From assembly GCA_014871385.1 (NCBI GenBank), contig CM026426.1, forward strand, positions 87,914,886-87,978,885: a stretch of DNA of 64,000 nt, written 5' to 3'. Position 1 is the stretch's first letter, and each line of letters begins with the position of its first letter. The position numbers and the translations under genes are program-made. The notes beneath the pieces were generated by a model. That model was not told the origin of the DNA and did not search any database. It saw nothing but the letters and a program-made list of their open reading frames with translations. The DNA comes from Ceratodon purpureus. Taxonomy: Eukaryota > Streptophyta > Bryopsida > Pseudoditrichales > Ditrichaceae. Positions 19,761 to 32,204 of this stretch are shown piece after piece.

Positions 19761-21300
19761 GTGTCTTATATTAGATTTCAGTGCAAATTTGGTCCTTTGG
19801 ACAAGATAGGCGAAACCAAGAAGGAGGTTGACAAGATTTTTGCTGATGCATTGAAGGCAAAGTTGTCTACAAATATAAAAAAGAAGCCAAAAAACGGGTT
19901 GAGAAACAAGATAAGAAAGCTGCCAAGGACGTTGCTGAGGCTGTTGCTACAGAAGCTAGAAAATTTAAGGGTGGTAAGACGGGTAGGACAGTGGAATCGC
20001 TGCCACTAGTGGTTTGAGAAGAGTCCTTTGGATCTTACTTAGATGTCAAGCTACTTCGGTTCCAAAACGGTGTACCAAGACCAGCTAAGCTTGGACTTTG
20101 GAGGCAATGGAGAGCTAGTTGTGTGCAAGCTGGTATGACATCCAAGGGTGGTTGTCAATGCAACTTTGTTGCAAAGCAGCTCTATATAAACAAATCCCTT
20201 GGTGAAATACAATATCATGGTATAAACCATTTCATCTTCAAGGACAATCATATCATGGTAGTTTATTTACATCTTTTAGGCATTCCCTAGGTTCCCGTCT
20301 GTCCTAGCGTACTATGAACTTGATTTGCTCTATGCTAAGTTGAGGCTTCTCTCCTGCGAAGGTTATAGCATTCCATTAAAAGGAGGTGTGGAAGTGCGCC
20401 ATAGAGAACAGGCCATGCAAAAGGAATACTTTCATAATGCCTGCTGATGTCTACAATTTGTGTAAAAAGCGTGTGACATAGTTGTGGCAGAAGCATACAA
20501 GAGATCCACTTAAGGTGCGGATGTAGAAGGAAGGAAAAAAAGGAAAGTGTTTTCCACTACCATGAGTTTGGAAACATCAACCTCAACGAAGCTGTGCCAT
20601 CACCATTTGAGGAGGAAGCACCTTTCTGTCTTGTGATACAGACTCTATGGCATTTGGAAATTATGCTGCAATACGATTATAAGAGACAGTGAGTTGTAGA
20701 CACCACTTTTGGTTAAAATGAATCTAAGGTCAGTCTTTCTAACCTTCTTGACCTTTTCAATATTTTCTATCTTCCCTCCAATCCTACCAAACCTAGTAGT
20801 TGGATGTGTTTATAGGGTTTACTGTGATTTGCATCTGTGGTTTATGGGAGGTGTTGTTGGAAATCACTTTGATTTTAAGGATGTTGAGTGTATATTAGTG
20901 TTGTTTTTTGGATTACTTAGTTTGAAATTGACAAGACATTGCAATTGTCGTGGTTTTAACCAAGTCATGCGTCATGTTTCGTCAATTTTACATTCTAGAT
21001 TGGAACTTTTAGGATTCGACTTGCCGGATTTCAAAGTACAATATTGAGCCTCTTAGTATGGTTTTGTTCCTGTTTGTAATACTCGGCTAAAGGAGTAGCA
21101 TGTTTATTTTGTTTGTCACAGATACCTCCAAGAAAGAGTGCAGCTTCTTACAAGTAAATGGTCGACCAAGAAGGTGCTCTGCTTTGAATTTACAGCAGGG
21201 ATCTTTTGGTGGATTAGTATGTTTCTAGAAGTGTAGTTACCTTGATGATCTGTGTTGATTGTAGGGCGGATGAATGGGACATCAATAAGTGGATGTAAGA
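19761..21300 (+). other. Possible relic of a transposase-like gene
   Basis: Short coding-like runs on the plus strand include FGPLDKIGETKKEVDKIFAD near 19790 and a GGCQCNFVAKQLYI run near 20135-20180. A G-C-x-C-x-F start followed by beta-strand-like residues occurs at the head of some DDE transposases, so this is a weak hint only. Several stops follow. No gene model can be drawn. Confidence 0.25.
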
Positions 21301-22374
21301 GGGCGTCTTGAAGGTTATGCCAAAAGGTGAAAATTGTTCCATTAGACTGGAAGATAAAGAGTCAGGTAAACAATCAGTTCTTTACAAACAGATGCTCATT
21401 ATACTTCATTGCAATACTCAACAACCATACTTGTTATATAGTTTCTATCGACGGAGTACGTTGCCAGTCACTCGGTCTGCTTGTCGGCTCTTCTTTGTTT
21501 GAGGGTACTGTAATGCACATTCACAGAATGTCAAAGAAGGGTTTTGGTTTCACTTCAAAAGTGCTATTATCTTAAAGATATCTCATTGCAAGCCTAGAAT
21601 CAAATTATTATTTGGACAACAGCAGTTCGACATCTCAATTCCCAGCATGAGTGATGCCATTCACAAGCGCTAAACAGGAAAATTCTCATTCACCCACGGA
21701 AAGGAAATGAAGGTGCTTCTGTGCATCTGCTACGCATATCCCGGCTAAATCCTTCCGCACATACATCTTGCCGTTTCATGTGAATGGCAGTTATCTGGAA
21801 ACACGTTTGAAATCATGAAGAAGAGAAAGAAGCTTCGGAGTAAAATCACCTCCAGAATCTTAAAATTTAGTAGGATCCAACTCAATGTCGTTCTACTGCT
21901 TCTTACAGAGGGACAGTCAAGATGAAGTGATCAACAAATACTCGCCGAAAAGAAGACTCGATAAGTGTTGGCCATGATCAAATTGTTTTTAATTCATCTA
22001 CGCTGATACATATCCGAGGCACTAGCATGAGGCATTCGAAGACATTTCCGACGAAACATATCTTGGTGGGCAATTACGCTGGCTCCACTTGGCATATCAT
22101 CAACCTGGGCTTTCCTCCCATTGCTCCGGGTGCTTCTACAATGATATGATATGGTTCCCCTCGCGGAAACGTTTAGCTGCAAAACCAACCACCTATGGCA
22201 GCTACTTTTCCACTCACCGCCTTCTCCTTCTCTCCCACTCACGTACGCTCTATAGTTACTTTAGGAGCACCTTGGATCCGTCAAGCAGTCTTACAACCCT
22301 AACCTGCAACCTCCAATTCCATAGTTCCTTGCAGTAATAGACGCAACCTGAGCGGAAGAGGTGTAAGAGCAATC
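21301..22374. other. No gene seen
   Basis: Small ORFs only, none with recognisable motifs. Base composition is mixed and no repeat was picked out. Confidence 0.5.
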
Positions 22375-22560
22375 ATGGGCAATGGCAAGCAAGAGAGAGT
22401 GAAGCCGGGGCCGGGGCAGGAATCAGTGTGGGACTACCCGCGGCCACCAGCCTTAGAGCCCGTGCCGGAGCGAATTCGCATCGAATTCAACTCCGAATTC
22501 AACTCCAAATTCAACTCCAAATTCAACTCCAAATTCAACTCCAAAACCATCGCCGACACT
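22375..22560 (+). CDS. DUF427-like protein, N-terminal exon or fragment
   Basis: It starts at ATG 22375. Residues 18-35 read ESVWDYPRPPALEPVPER, the hallmark start of DUF427 proteins, followed after an insertion by KTIADT, which in the family precedes a VLETSHPPTYY block. That block is absent downstream in any frame I read. The codon after KTIADT begins GTATGG, a plausible splice donor at 22561; without splicing the ORF ends at 22611. Between the two family segments lies a 60-bp array of five 12-bp units coding EFNS/KFNS repeats. DUF427 proteins are small and of unknown function. This is either exon 1 of a gene whose next exon I cannot find or a stranded fragment. Confidence 0.55.
22483..22542 (+). 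repeat. 12-bp tandem repeat, five units, within coding frame
   Basis: GAATTCAACTCC occurs twice and AAATTCAACTCC three times, back to back. The unit length keeps the frame and adds four residues (E/K-F-N-S) each time. Confidence 0.95.
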
Positions 22561-22754
22561 GTATGGGCTCCTCCGAATCCCTCAAAGCTCGCTTCCGTTC
22601 TGTCACTATGATACCTCACACGGGCCATGGTTGCGTCATCGGGTTGGATTTCGGCATTGCTCCTACCATCACACAGTACCAGATTATCATCAGCTCCGGC
22701 ACTTGCTCTGCATTCAAGAAGACAACGACTAAGTTTTGAGGCAGGATTCAGTTT

Positions 22755-23166
22755 TTGTACTGTAAACACTTGTATTACATCCTTTTGAAGGTCTCCAACC
22801 GTGATCCCGAGACCGAGCTTTTCATCCATGCGCCTACCTTTAGTTTCAACGAGGTCAATCTAGTCCTAGATAGTGGAATCTTGACTCACCCCTTGGCCAA
22901 AAAAGAGGAGGGAGAATACTTTTTTAGACACGCATTGGCATAGTGGACGGTGGTTAATGGGGATACTTAATCATTGGTGATTGAATTTTTCCTTGTACTG
23001 AGTCAGCAATGCAAATCTCGTATTGCCTATTTCAATATAGGGGTTTTGTCATTCACATTTATTACATTGAGCAACAATAGCATTCAGTTGGACAAGTGGC
23101 CTTTGTTCTTTGTACCCTAAAACAGTTGGACTGTACTAATGCCATCAATACATTTCAAAACCCATT
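22755..23166. other. Unassigned; one short open frame
   Basis: A 62-codon frame at 22755-22943 (plus) contains NRDPETELFIHAP. It matches no family I know. The rest is AT-rich with no gene. Confidence 0.3.
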
Positions 23167-23640
23167 TTATTCTTTAAAATTAATGCGTTTAAGTATCCCC
23201 CTTGCATTTTCAGCATAATTATCAACCTCCTGCTGCACTACAAGACAAGCTACATTGACGTTCATTGTTTGTTCCCTAGCTGGCATGTGTTGTAGGCGAG
23301 GACGTTTCAACAATGGACGAGTTTCACTCTTTCTACGTAATGCTTCCCTAAAATAAGTCCCTGGTGGAATCTTCCCGACCTTGGAGTATGCATGAAGTAG
23401 CAAAGGCACAACGGGCTCCTCCCGAAGTACTACAAGACCACCTGGCTCTTCTACAGCCATAAGTCTCCTATCACGTCTAATTCTACATCCACGTCATCAT
23501 TTCCAGAATGCCCTTCACTACACCCATTCGCATCTTCTTCCCCCTCGACCTCCAAATATGGATGAAATGAGCCAACGACATCACCAAGTGAGAGAGCAGT
23601 ATCCCCGACATCTTCCATATCTGAAACACGCTCTTCCTTG
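23167..23640 (-). pseudogene. Unrecognised coding relic, acidic then basic
   Basis: On the minus strand an open run from about 23640 gives an acidic stretch ending GNDDVDVELDVIGD. A shift of frame then leads into a 97-codon ORF (23460-23167) with a basic middle. The acidic run resembles the end of the C gene (CDVDIELADND near 32500), so this may be the 3' end of a second C-type element. Evidence is slight. Confidence 0.3.
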
Positions 23641-23699
23641 GACTTGCTTCAAGAAGAGAATGACCTTCTATTGCCACTACTTAAATATCCAAGAGCTAG

Positions 23700-24470
23700 A
23701 TGCTTGGCGCCCTTGAAACATGGACCATATAATGATAAACAAATTTCATCGTACTGAATGGCGTGACTGGGTTTGTTGACACTGTTTTCATTGATTTGTA
23801 AACAAAATACCCTAAACCAAAAATTGAGGGGGAACTAGAGGAAGTTTGTTTAAAAATTTTTAAAAAAATAAAATAAATAAAAAACAAAATTAAACTCAAT
23901 AAATGCATCTAAAAGAGGGTGTGTGTACACTAAGGGAAAACATGATTCAAAAATAAAATTTGAAAGAGGAGAAAAATATTAAATTGAAAATGAACAAAGA
24001 ATATATAAGAAGCAAATGAATAGCAAAATAAGAAGATGAAATGGCAATTAACATCAACGCAATAAAACATATAATGGAGGAATAGAATAGATAGATAGAA
24101 TTGGAATTGCGAAGATGGATAGAATTGAAGAAGATGGGAAGGGAAATTAATTCAAATGATTAAAAATCAATAAAAAATGATGAATGCCATGTAGATGAGA
24201 TTGGTAGAAATGTACTAATGTAAAAAAAAAGACATAGGATTCCAAAAGTTAGTCTATCGGCCGTATCGGCTTTAGGAATATTAAAGAAAAAGGCACAGGA
24301 ACTTGGTAAATATTATTAAAAAACTGTAATTCAGTCCACGGTTATAGGGTCATCATTAATTACTATAAATAAGAATATTATAGAAATATTCTTAGAATAT
24401 TCCTAGAATATTCAAATAATCTAATAATAGTTTTTATTTTTCGTAAGAACTTTACTGTTTTTAGATTTAG
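23700..24470. other. AT-rich spacer
   Basis: Strongly A-rich on the plus strand, with no coding signal. Around 24375-24415 GAATATTC-type palindromes recur (ATATTCTTAGAATATTC). Confidence 0.6.
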
Positions 24471-24474
24471 GGCC

Positions 24475-24972
24475 TCATTTTCTGCTCTCCGCTCTCCAAA
24501 TCTCCGCTCTCCGCTCTCCGCTCTCCGCTCGCCGCTCGCCGCACGCATACAAGCTACCCCCGTTTTCCAAGAGAGAGGTGTGAAGGTCCAAGTCGATGAT
24601 GTCTCTCGATTTCTTGATCATGTTGTAGAATCTTGGCGGCTTCCTTGGTTTTCGAGGCTTGTCTCTAGACCTAATGTCCGGAAATTTTGCCATGGCTCTC
24701 AAATTCAAGTGGCCCTCCAATCCAACAGGAGGATCCACATGCAGCGTAGGGATGGTGTCTAGGGGCACAAGCGCTGTTCCTAGCCTAGGCCCTGCCCTTG
24801 ACGTCTTGGGTGATGCAAACCCCCCCAAAGACCGTTTGATTTCCCCTAGCCGGATATGGGTGCTTGTCCTTGACACTCCTAGCGGTTTCGCATACCCCAT
24901 GCCCCTTCTCTTATCCTTCTCCTTTGTTGGACTCTTAGCTCGCTTGGAACAAGTCGGCGTCTTCTTCCCCAA
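24475..24972 (-). CDS. Hypothetical ORF, doubtful
   Basis: A 165-codon frame, Arg/Lys/Pro-rich. Its last 25 codons are only the read-through of the CGCTCTC repeat. The middle (RSRDKPRKPRKPPRFYNMIKK) looks like a basic linker. No domain recognised. It could be part of a decayed gene that also includes coding-like pieces at 25337-25155 (minus; ELAWHRQCDLNPCYGWKK). Confidence 0.25.
   Translation of the reverse strand: MGKKTPTCSKRAKSPTKEKDKRRGMGYAKPLGVSRTSTHIRLGEIKRSLGGFASPKTSRAGPRLGTALVPLDTIPTLHVDPPVGLEGHLNLRAMAKFPDIRSRDKPRKPRKPPRFYNMIKKSRDIIDLDLHTSLLENGGSLYACGERRAESGERRAEIWRAESRK
24484..24545 (+). repeat. CGCTCTC heptamer tandem array
   Basis: About eight units of CTCCGCT/CGCTCTC with small variants (CGCTCGC). 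It is followed by GCACGCATACAAGCTAC, as in the shorter copy at 13147-13184. Confidence 0.85.
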
Positions 24973-25079
24973 CTATTGCTTCTTGGCCCTCTTTAGATCT
25001 TCTATCCCTTCCAGCACCAATTTCCCAAACTTCCTCTTCTTCATCGGCGGTGATGACATAAATGCGCCTCATTGCTGAT

Positions 25080-25700
25080 GATGACAACATCCTCTTTGTC
25101 GTACTCGACCGAAGGCTCTTCCTGAGGCCTCTCTCTTACCTTGTCATGGTTTTGTCAGGGCAATTGGATGTTGTACATCTTCAAGACATTTGCTATCTCC
25201 AAATTCTCCTTCTCTCCGTTGACTGGGAACATTTTTAAGGGTTTGTCTTTCTTCCAGCCGTAGCAGGGGTTCAAGTCACATTGCCTATGCCATGCAAGCT
25301 CTTCTTGTGTACCATGTCTTGGTTGCAAAGACAACACAAAAAGCGAATGTGCTTGGACTTCATGTTTAACGTCCTATGCTTACGTCTATGGAGGCAGTTT
25401 ACTTCAACTACCATACAGTCAAACTTTGAGAAATTATAGGCCTCCCTCATATGCGGCTTGTCAATTCAAGCGATGAGGCAAAGAATCACTTCCTCCATTT
25501 TGCCCATTTTATTTTTTACGGTGAGGTGCACACAGTGAGGGCCCTATGTTATACACCATAGATCTACAATATGAAGAACAAGACTATTAGGACAGATTGT
25601 AAAGCTAGGCCAAGTTTGCAATGACTTACCTCCAAGACAATGCCTAGCCTTGTAGCGTTGATGGCGTCCTTTTCTTTCTTCCTAAGTGCAGAGTTATCGA
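25080..25700. other. Unassigned region
   Basis: Contains the 60-codon minus-strand frame at 25155-25337 (KDKPLKMFPVNGEKENLE) preceded upstream by further coding-like residues with stops. No family recognised. Confidence 0.25.
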
Positions 25701-25713
25701 GGACAATAGTCAT

Positions 25714-25930
25714 TAGGGGAAATTTGAGGTCACCAAAGGGCCTTTAGGAACAGCAAGTGATGAAAGAAAAGGAGGGTGCCCCTGCACTTTTGACAGTGGC
25801 ACCAATGGTGCCACCCTAGTGCCAGGGCTGTGGGCTAGAGGGCTCGAACCAATCACCAGGAGGAAGCGAGTGTGTGCCAAGTTGCTACAGTGTCGGGCTA
25901 ACATCATGCGATGCCGCTGCGCACTCATCT
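25714..25930 (+). pseudogene. Short C-like coding remnant
   Basis: The plus-strand frame begins GKFEVTKGPLG; the start of the C gene on the minus strand near 36479 reads GKFKVTKGPLG, with about 40 bp of clear DNA similarity. After that the two diverge, although both stay open for some distance. This could be the head of another C-type element lying just before B2. Confidence 0.35.
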
Positions 25931-26285
25931 TGAGCCCCGCAGCTCATGTCAATAAAATTTCAGGCATTGCATTCAAGGAGAGAGCTACAAGTTAGCCCAC
26001 CTACCCCCTCCACCAACAATGTCTGTTGCTCCACCTTTGATCAAAGTTGTTTGGACGACATGCTGCCAACGGTTACCGCAGCTCGCCCTACGTTGGAGCA
26101 GACCCTCGTAGTCGCCCAAATGCTTCGTAGAATGCTGGGGGTGCCGTGGGCTATGGCGGTTTAGAAATGTTAGTGTCAATCCATGGGAGCATTGGTTGAT
26201 AGGGTTTGCTACCTATACGGCACCTAATCTCCCAAATCACGTGGATACCTCGCAGTAGTAACTCCTGATGGCTAGACGGCCAAAA

Positions 26286-27400
26286 TCTCTAGTTCAGAGC
26301 GTAATTTTGCACAACGATCAAGACGTCCATGGCAATTGGATCCCAATGAGGCTGGATCGGGAATCATGAATGCTGCTGCAACCAAAGTCAGAGGGGCCTT
26401 GGGGTAGAGAGGCAAGGTGGCATGGTGGAGATAATTTTTGAAGAGCCTTCAAAGGTTAGATCATGGAATTCTTTTGGACACCTAGTGTGCATGGAGCAAG
26501 CAACCTTGATAAGGTGCTTGTGCGGCATGCGTATCAGCCTCGCCATCTACGCTTGGATCCTACGGTGGCAGCGAATAGGCCATGCAACTACCTTTATTCC
26601 TCGCACTTTGGTGATTGGATGCATCCCACATTTATCATCGGTCCCATTCTTGTGCTTCATGCAGAGATTGGGGAGGTGACGCGGAATGGTTGAAGCCATA
26701 CTCACTTGTTGGACACATGTACATACTACCTTGGTGGTATATATTTTCCTTCGGCAGGGCCTACGTTGTACGAAAGGGTAGAATCAATCTAGCTCCCTAG
26801 TTTCAACAACGTGGAGTGGCCTTTGCTAGACATACACACCTCTAAGGCCTTCAGAACCAAGCTTACAGCAGATTTTGCCAATGCGATGAAAGCGTCCATT
26901 GGTAGTAGTTTTGCCCATGGGCAATGGTTTATGCCTGTCCACGTTATGGATGACTTGTTTGCAGTCGCATGTGATAGCATTCGCCAGAGTTCTACACTCT
27001 TCGTTTTCCACTCTCGGTCTGAGGCACTCCTAAGCAGTCTGATGAATCCTGGATGGGCTGAGAAGTTTCACATTGGGCAGGATGCTATCAAGTGTATTGT
27101 GAATAGGTCTAGCATTGTCTTCTAGTATCATGTGGGCAGGCAGACACTGTACATCAGGTTCTAGTATACAAGGTTTAGGATTGCTGCCAGAATGTGATGC
27201 GATTGACCATCTACCAAAGGTGGAGATGGTGGAAGTCTGTTGTGTACATTTTGAGGGAGTCCGATGCCAGCATTTGAAGTGGACAAGGTATGGCCAGTAT
27301 CCCACTTACGCCATGAAATTGCAATCACGCTCGGAGATGATGACCCCAAACTATAAAAAAATAGGGTTCCGATAGAAGCAGACGATATTCGTGAAAAAAG
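26286..27400 (+). pseudogene. B2: decayed mirror copy of B1
   Basis: It can be aligned with B1 nearly end to end: SLVQSVIL near the start, SNLDKVLVRHAYQPRHLRLDP, IIGPILVLHAEIGE, EWPLLDIHTSKAFRTKL, HGQWFMPVHVMDDLF, FHIGQDAIKC. Against B1 it has several nonsense codons, among them two TGA where B1 has TGG (near 26367 and 26437), a TAG near 26458, a TGA near 26690, and TAGs near 27123 and 27162. At the codon where B1 has its only stop, B2 has AAG (Lys). The tail matches B1 through SHLRHEIAITLGDDDP in a shifted frame. It is convergent with A2, as B1 is with A1, so the pair 26.3-30.1 kb mirrors 14.1-18.65 kb. Confidence 0.65.
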
Positions 27401-28150
27401 AGTACCCATAAGCAACATCACTCCCTTGATTTTCCACATGCAAGGTGCTGCTTCTTATTGCCAGCATAACAGTACTAACACAGTTTGTTAGTAGCATTGA
27501 TGTAGATCAACATACCTAATGAGAGGCGCGTACTTCTTGCTGAGGTGGCGGTTCCCAAAACCATAAAGATTGTCAAAGTGTAGGACAAACGGCTTTTTCA
27601 TTTTGACATTAGGTGGTTTTGTCATGGTCTTCACATGTTTGCCCATAGTATTTTCTAATTTGGAGTAGGATATCCCACATTGACCGTTTGGTCTATACAC
27701 TTTGACATTGACGTTTCTTTAAAACCGATGCAACTATGATTTTTTAACCTTGTAAGGAAGTATACATTGTGCTTGCGACATCATGCATGGTTTAGTATAT
27801 GTTTTATCCTCCCCAAAATGCGCGAGTACATTCTCTCCTGATGAATGCCAAGTCTACTTCTAGAATATCTTGATGCCAGCAAAGTTTAGGGTTTAGGACA
27901 ATGGCCACTTTCACAAAATAGTAGGATAAGGTGGCAGCCACATGTACAAAATGCAAATACAATAGGATGACATTCATCATAAGTGTCCAAGAAAAGAAGG
28001 TTTGGTTTCCACAAGGTCTGACCCCTCACTATCGGAACTACTTACACACTTCAAACAGCAACTACTCGCTGCCACCGCAATTGAGAACATAGAGTCCGAA
28101 TTCAAGGTAGCAGATGAAAATTAAAAGGTCGAACAACGTCAATGCCGCTA
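27401..28150. other. Spacer between B2 and A2
   Basis: No gene seen. Unlike the spacer between A1 and B1 it is not T-rich with TTTGCAA, so the mirror similarity seems confined to coding parts. Confidence 0.5.
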
Positions 28151-28153
28151 ATA

Positions 28154-30113
28154 TTAATCCGCTATGGCACTATCCACAACAAAAAATAAAAATCTATGGC
28201 ACTGCTGAGGTTTGATGGCGTCAATAAGGTGGTCAAGGGCAACAACATCTGGGCCTCCATCTTTCTCCTTAGACTCTGAAACACTGCTGCTACGGTCACC
28301 TACATCTGCTCGTGTGTCCTCAGCGTTCTCACGTGGAGGGGCTTGTGTCACCAGGAGGAAGATCAGATCGTCTGACCTCTGCGAGTTGGCAACATCATCG
28401 GCCTATTTCGCGTCTGCTGGCAGCAAGTGTGCGAATGCCACAGTCTGCATGGAGGTCTTGGTGGTGACAATCGGATCCGAAATCCCCTCAAGGCCATCAA
28501 CACGAGCCTTCTTCCTAATTTGGTCCTCATCCTCCAAAGGAAGAGAAGTATGCTCACCCGCCCTCTTGCTGCCAGCTAAGGAGCTCTGGAAGTCTCGTAC
28601 ACCCACCTTGGAGTGGAGAAATTCCTGAAGTAGGTGGAGCTCCGCTTGAGCTCACTCATGCAGTGGAAATCCCCACTGGCCAAGCCACCCCATACTCAAG
28701 GCACGGAGGCAACAACTACACTTGGCATCATGGGAGAAGACAACCTCAACATGCAATGTGGGTGTGCTAAGCAGCCGCATGTCAAGGGTACACAAGCGGT
28801 GTCAACAAAGTACCGGTTATAGAAGGGGCAAGGGTTGGAAATCTGGATGGGGAGGGCTCGAAACTCGGATGGTTGGTGTAGGAGCACATTTTTTTGCCTT
28901 ATGAATGCTGCTGCCAGCTCGAGGGACATGATCTCCACACTAAAAACCCTAACCTCAGCTTTAGACTTCTCTATATCCCTCTCAAATGCTCCCAGTGAAG
29001 CCTCCTTTGTGTAGATGCATTCCTAGGCTTCTTGGGCAGCTTTTCTCGCATCGGACAGCTGATCACCACCAAGACCGGCCAGGGCATCAAACCGCCTCTT
29101 CCCTCCATCGTTGCCACTACCCCTTGCTTTCTTACTGGCACCACGGTGGGCGGCCACATATTCATAGAACCGGCTCTCTTCATCCTCCTTCTCCTTCAAG
29201 AAGGCATGCTAGTTTTGCAAATTTCCAACAATCTGTTCCCGTTGAGCCTCCTTCTTCACGAGGTCAGCTTGAGCTCTTGTTCTCTTGGTCCTACCATGGT
29301 CCAACTTTGCATTTGGATCCAAGGTGGATCGGTCTTCATCTTTACTGCCAGCAGGAGACGACTTGGGCTGTCTTTCCTCCTCGCTCACCAAGGACGTCCT
29401 CGCCCCTCGCCCGCTTCGTGTGCGACCCCGCGCTCCCTCTACTCCAAGCCATCTCTTGCTGCTGCTGCTCCCGGTAACAAGGACGCCGTGGCTAGGCTGA
29501 GTGCCGAGATCCTCAATGGCCAAAGATGTGTTGCTGGCAGAGGACTTGTCATCAATGTGGCTAGCAAGCACGTCGATGATGGCCTCAATCTGCTCTCTCA
29601 AGGCTGGAGGTGAGAGCTTGAGAGGGTTGCGGGCAACCTGCTTCTCAAGTGCCTTATGCAGAAACTCCGCCTTCTGTGCTCAGTTGACCTCTTTGCCCAA
29701 CTCGAAGCTCAGATGACAACCTCAAAGAAAGGAGATACCAAATGTGTTGTTGTCAAGGTCACCTCCATACACCTTTGCATGCATCTCTGCAAAAGCCTCG
29801 ATGGCTTGCTCGTCACTGCAATCAGAAATGTAGTGGCGCCCAGATGACCGCTCCGGCCATGACTCTGTGAACAAGGATTTCTTGCATACCTTGTCACTGT
29901 TCAGGTTGGAGAATGGGGTTCCATTGTTGCAAATGGCAAGTGTTCGATGGAAGAATTGGCTGTTGCAATTGTGCCCTCTTCCTTCCAAGAAGAAAGGGAG
30001 CTATCACCTAGAGCTTTGACGTTACGTCATCCGGTAGCGACTTGAGATCAAATGGACGGTCCCATGGCGTAGCAACCGGCTCCTCTTTGCTAGTAGCAAC
30101 CATGGCTACAAGG
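28154..30113 (-). pseudogene. A2: decayed mirror copy of A1
   Basis: It starts ATG at 30113 (MVATSKEEP, then TPWDRPFDLKSLP, matching MPWDDAFDLEALSP of A1). It continues through PFLLGR, WPERSSGRHYISDC, PPALREQIEAIIDVLASHI, a charged coiled coil, LELAAAFIRQKNVLL, the zinc module NPCPFYNRYFVDTACV with CGCLAHPHC, and a tail ending DVVALDHLIDAIK near 28210. Breaks relative to A1: TAG after TSKL near 30017, TGA at 29722 where A1 has TGG, another TGA about 40 bases on, and a base lost inside the zinc module. The second zinc-ligand Cys of A1 (CPFC) is Tyr here (CPFY). A2 keeps Glu (GAG) where A1 has TAG 14697. Confidence 0.62.
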
Positions 30114-30129
30114 CAACCACGAGTTGTTA

Positions 30130-32200
30130 GCGCTGGCAGCAGGTGAACTAAGAATGAAGCACTAAAAGTCCTACATCGCAAGAAGTAGGACAAAGGGTAT
30201 GGCAATGTTTATTTTCCTTGTTCAGAGCAAGCACTGCTGCAACACGTGAAGGAAAGCTACCTGCATACAGTTCACATCACATTCATAGAACAAATCCGTA
30301 CTCAACTATTTACAAGTAATTATTACTCCTTGAAATCTGAATTGAGCTCAGCTGGGCAGCAGACCTCACGGTAGCACTTCGATCAAACCAGCTTACGTAA
30401 CTTCGCTCCTCGGATTTGGGCCTTACAGCTGTTGCTCTCCTTCTATCCCTCTCATCCATAGCGTTGCTGTTGCGCACGCACAACTGTCGCTCCGCACAAC
30501 CACTCTTCCTCAATCTCCATTTGCAACAAACCTCTACCACAGCGTGCCCTCCACAGCAACCTCCACAACGTGCCCTCCGCGAGCTGCCAATCCGGAACCT
30601 CTGTCGACGTGGCGCGACCCCCAATCTCCCACGCTCTGTCCCTCCCTCAATCTCTCAATGCTCCTCCGCCTCTTTGCACGCGCTCGCCTCCTACAGACAA
30701 AATAATAAAAAACCAAAACAAAATAACACTACAAAACATAATAAAAACTGAAACAAAACATAATTTTAAAATAATGAAAGGTAAGAGAACTATTTAAGAT
30801 TGGAAGGAAAAAAATTTGAATGAAGACATAATAAAAACCAAATCGAAATAAAAACTTATTTGTAATTTAGAAAATATCTGGATTTGGAAAAAAAATAACC
30901 TAAATTGGGAAACTAATTAAATTAAATATATATTGAACATTGAAACATAATAAAAATTAGAACAAAACAAATTGGCAAAAATAATGATAGATAACAAAAT
31001 TATATGAGATCGGAAAAAATAAAATAAAAATAAAATATTAATAAGAACAAAAACAAAACAACTAAAGTAATGATGATTGGTAGGAAAATTAAAGTATATC
31101 CATGGGAGAAGAAGGAAATTATTAATTAGTAGTTGTCTTATAAAACCATTAATTTTAAATTATTTACTCTGTAATCAATGTTATACAGTTTATTCTACAA
31201 AATCTATAATTGAAAATCACAAAGGAATTTAGAAAACACTGTTTTAAAGAAATGACAACGATAAAATTAATAGTCTTCCAAAAGATCTTTGAAGGTATAA
31301 GCATTTGAAATTGGTTAATTAGAATTAAGAAGAGTTTTTTTAGGAAGAAATCATAATTCAAAGTTGTAGAAATTATTAACTATTGATTATCTTATAAAAC
31401 AAATAATCATAAATCATTAATTATGTAAAAGACAAGTCTAGTTCTTAATACAATATCTATGACTGAAAACCACAAGGGAACTTAAGAAAACCTTATTTGC
31501 AATAATGATAGAGAATAGGAAATAAAATTAAACTTTCTCTTTGATGTATCGTGTGACTATGAAATAAAAATAAATTCTCTTCAATTTTCTATATTAGAAG
31601 GAGATAAAAATAAAATCATAAAACAGAAACCCATTTAAGACATAAAAATAATTTTAAAATGAAATAATAACTAATGAGCTTATCTCCTCGTCCGGGTCTC
31701 GTAGACTATATTCATTAATATAAATTAAAACAAACAAAAACCAATTGGAAGGATTTCATCTATTCTACTTCCCTCTAAAGATCTTATAGAATACATTGAG
31801 AATCATAAAATCTCAAAAATTTAAAAGTAAATTTAAAAACTTAAAATATGAAAATCCAATCAAGAAATGATGAAACTTGCCCTAAGGTCTCGTAGAATAC
31901 ACATACGAAATAATAAATGAAAAAACTTAATAAAAAGGATATATGATCCAAAATTATGAGAAGTTGATCTGAAACCAAGATTAATTTATAAGAGAACATG
32001 ATTTTAAGTTTAGAATTCAGCTTTGTATAATAAATATTTCTATAAATACCATTCTTATTTTTTTAAATTTAAATCTTGTATTCTAAATGTAAGATCTCAT
32101 AAAAGAAAATTCCAGTCTTATTTGCTTAAGTATGGATCATGTTTTCTTAACTATGTATTCCCACCTCTCTTAAATTTTGAAAGTGAATTGCCTGAATGTT
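30130..32200. other. A2 upstream region, then AT-rich desert
   Basis: 30310-30690 is GC-richer and may be an A2 leader or exon; the ORFs there are not recognisable. 30700-32200 is extremely AT-rich with no coding signal. Confidence 0.5.
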
Positions 32201-32204
32201 TATT

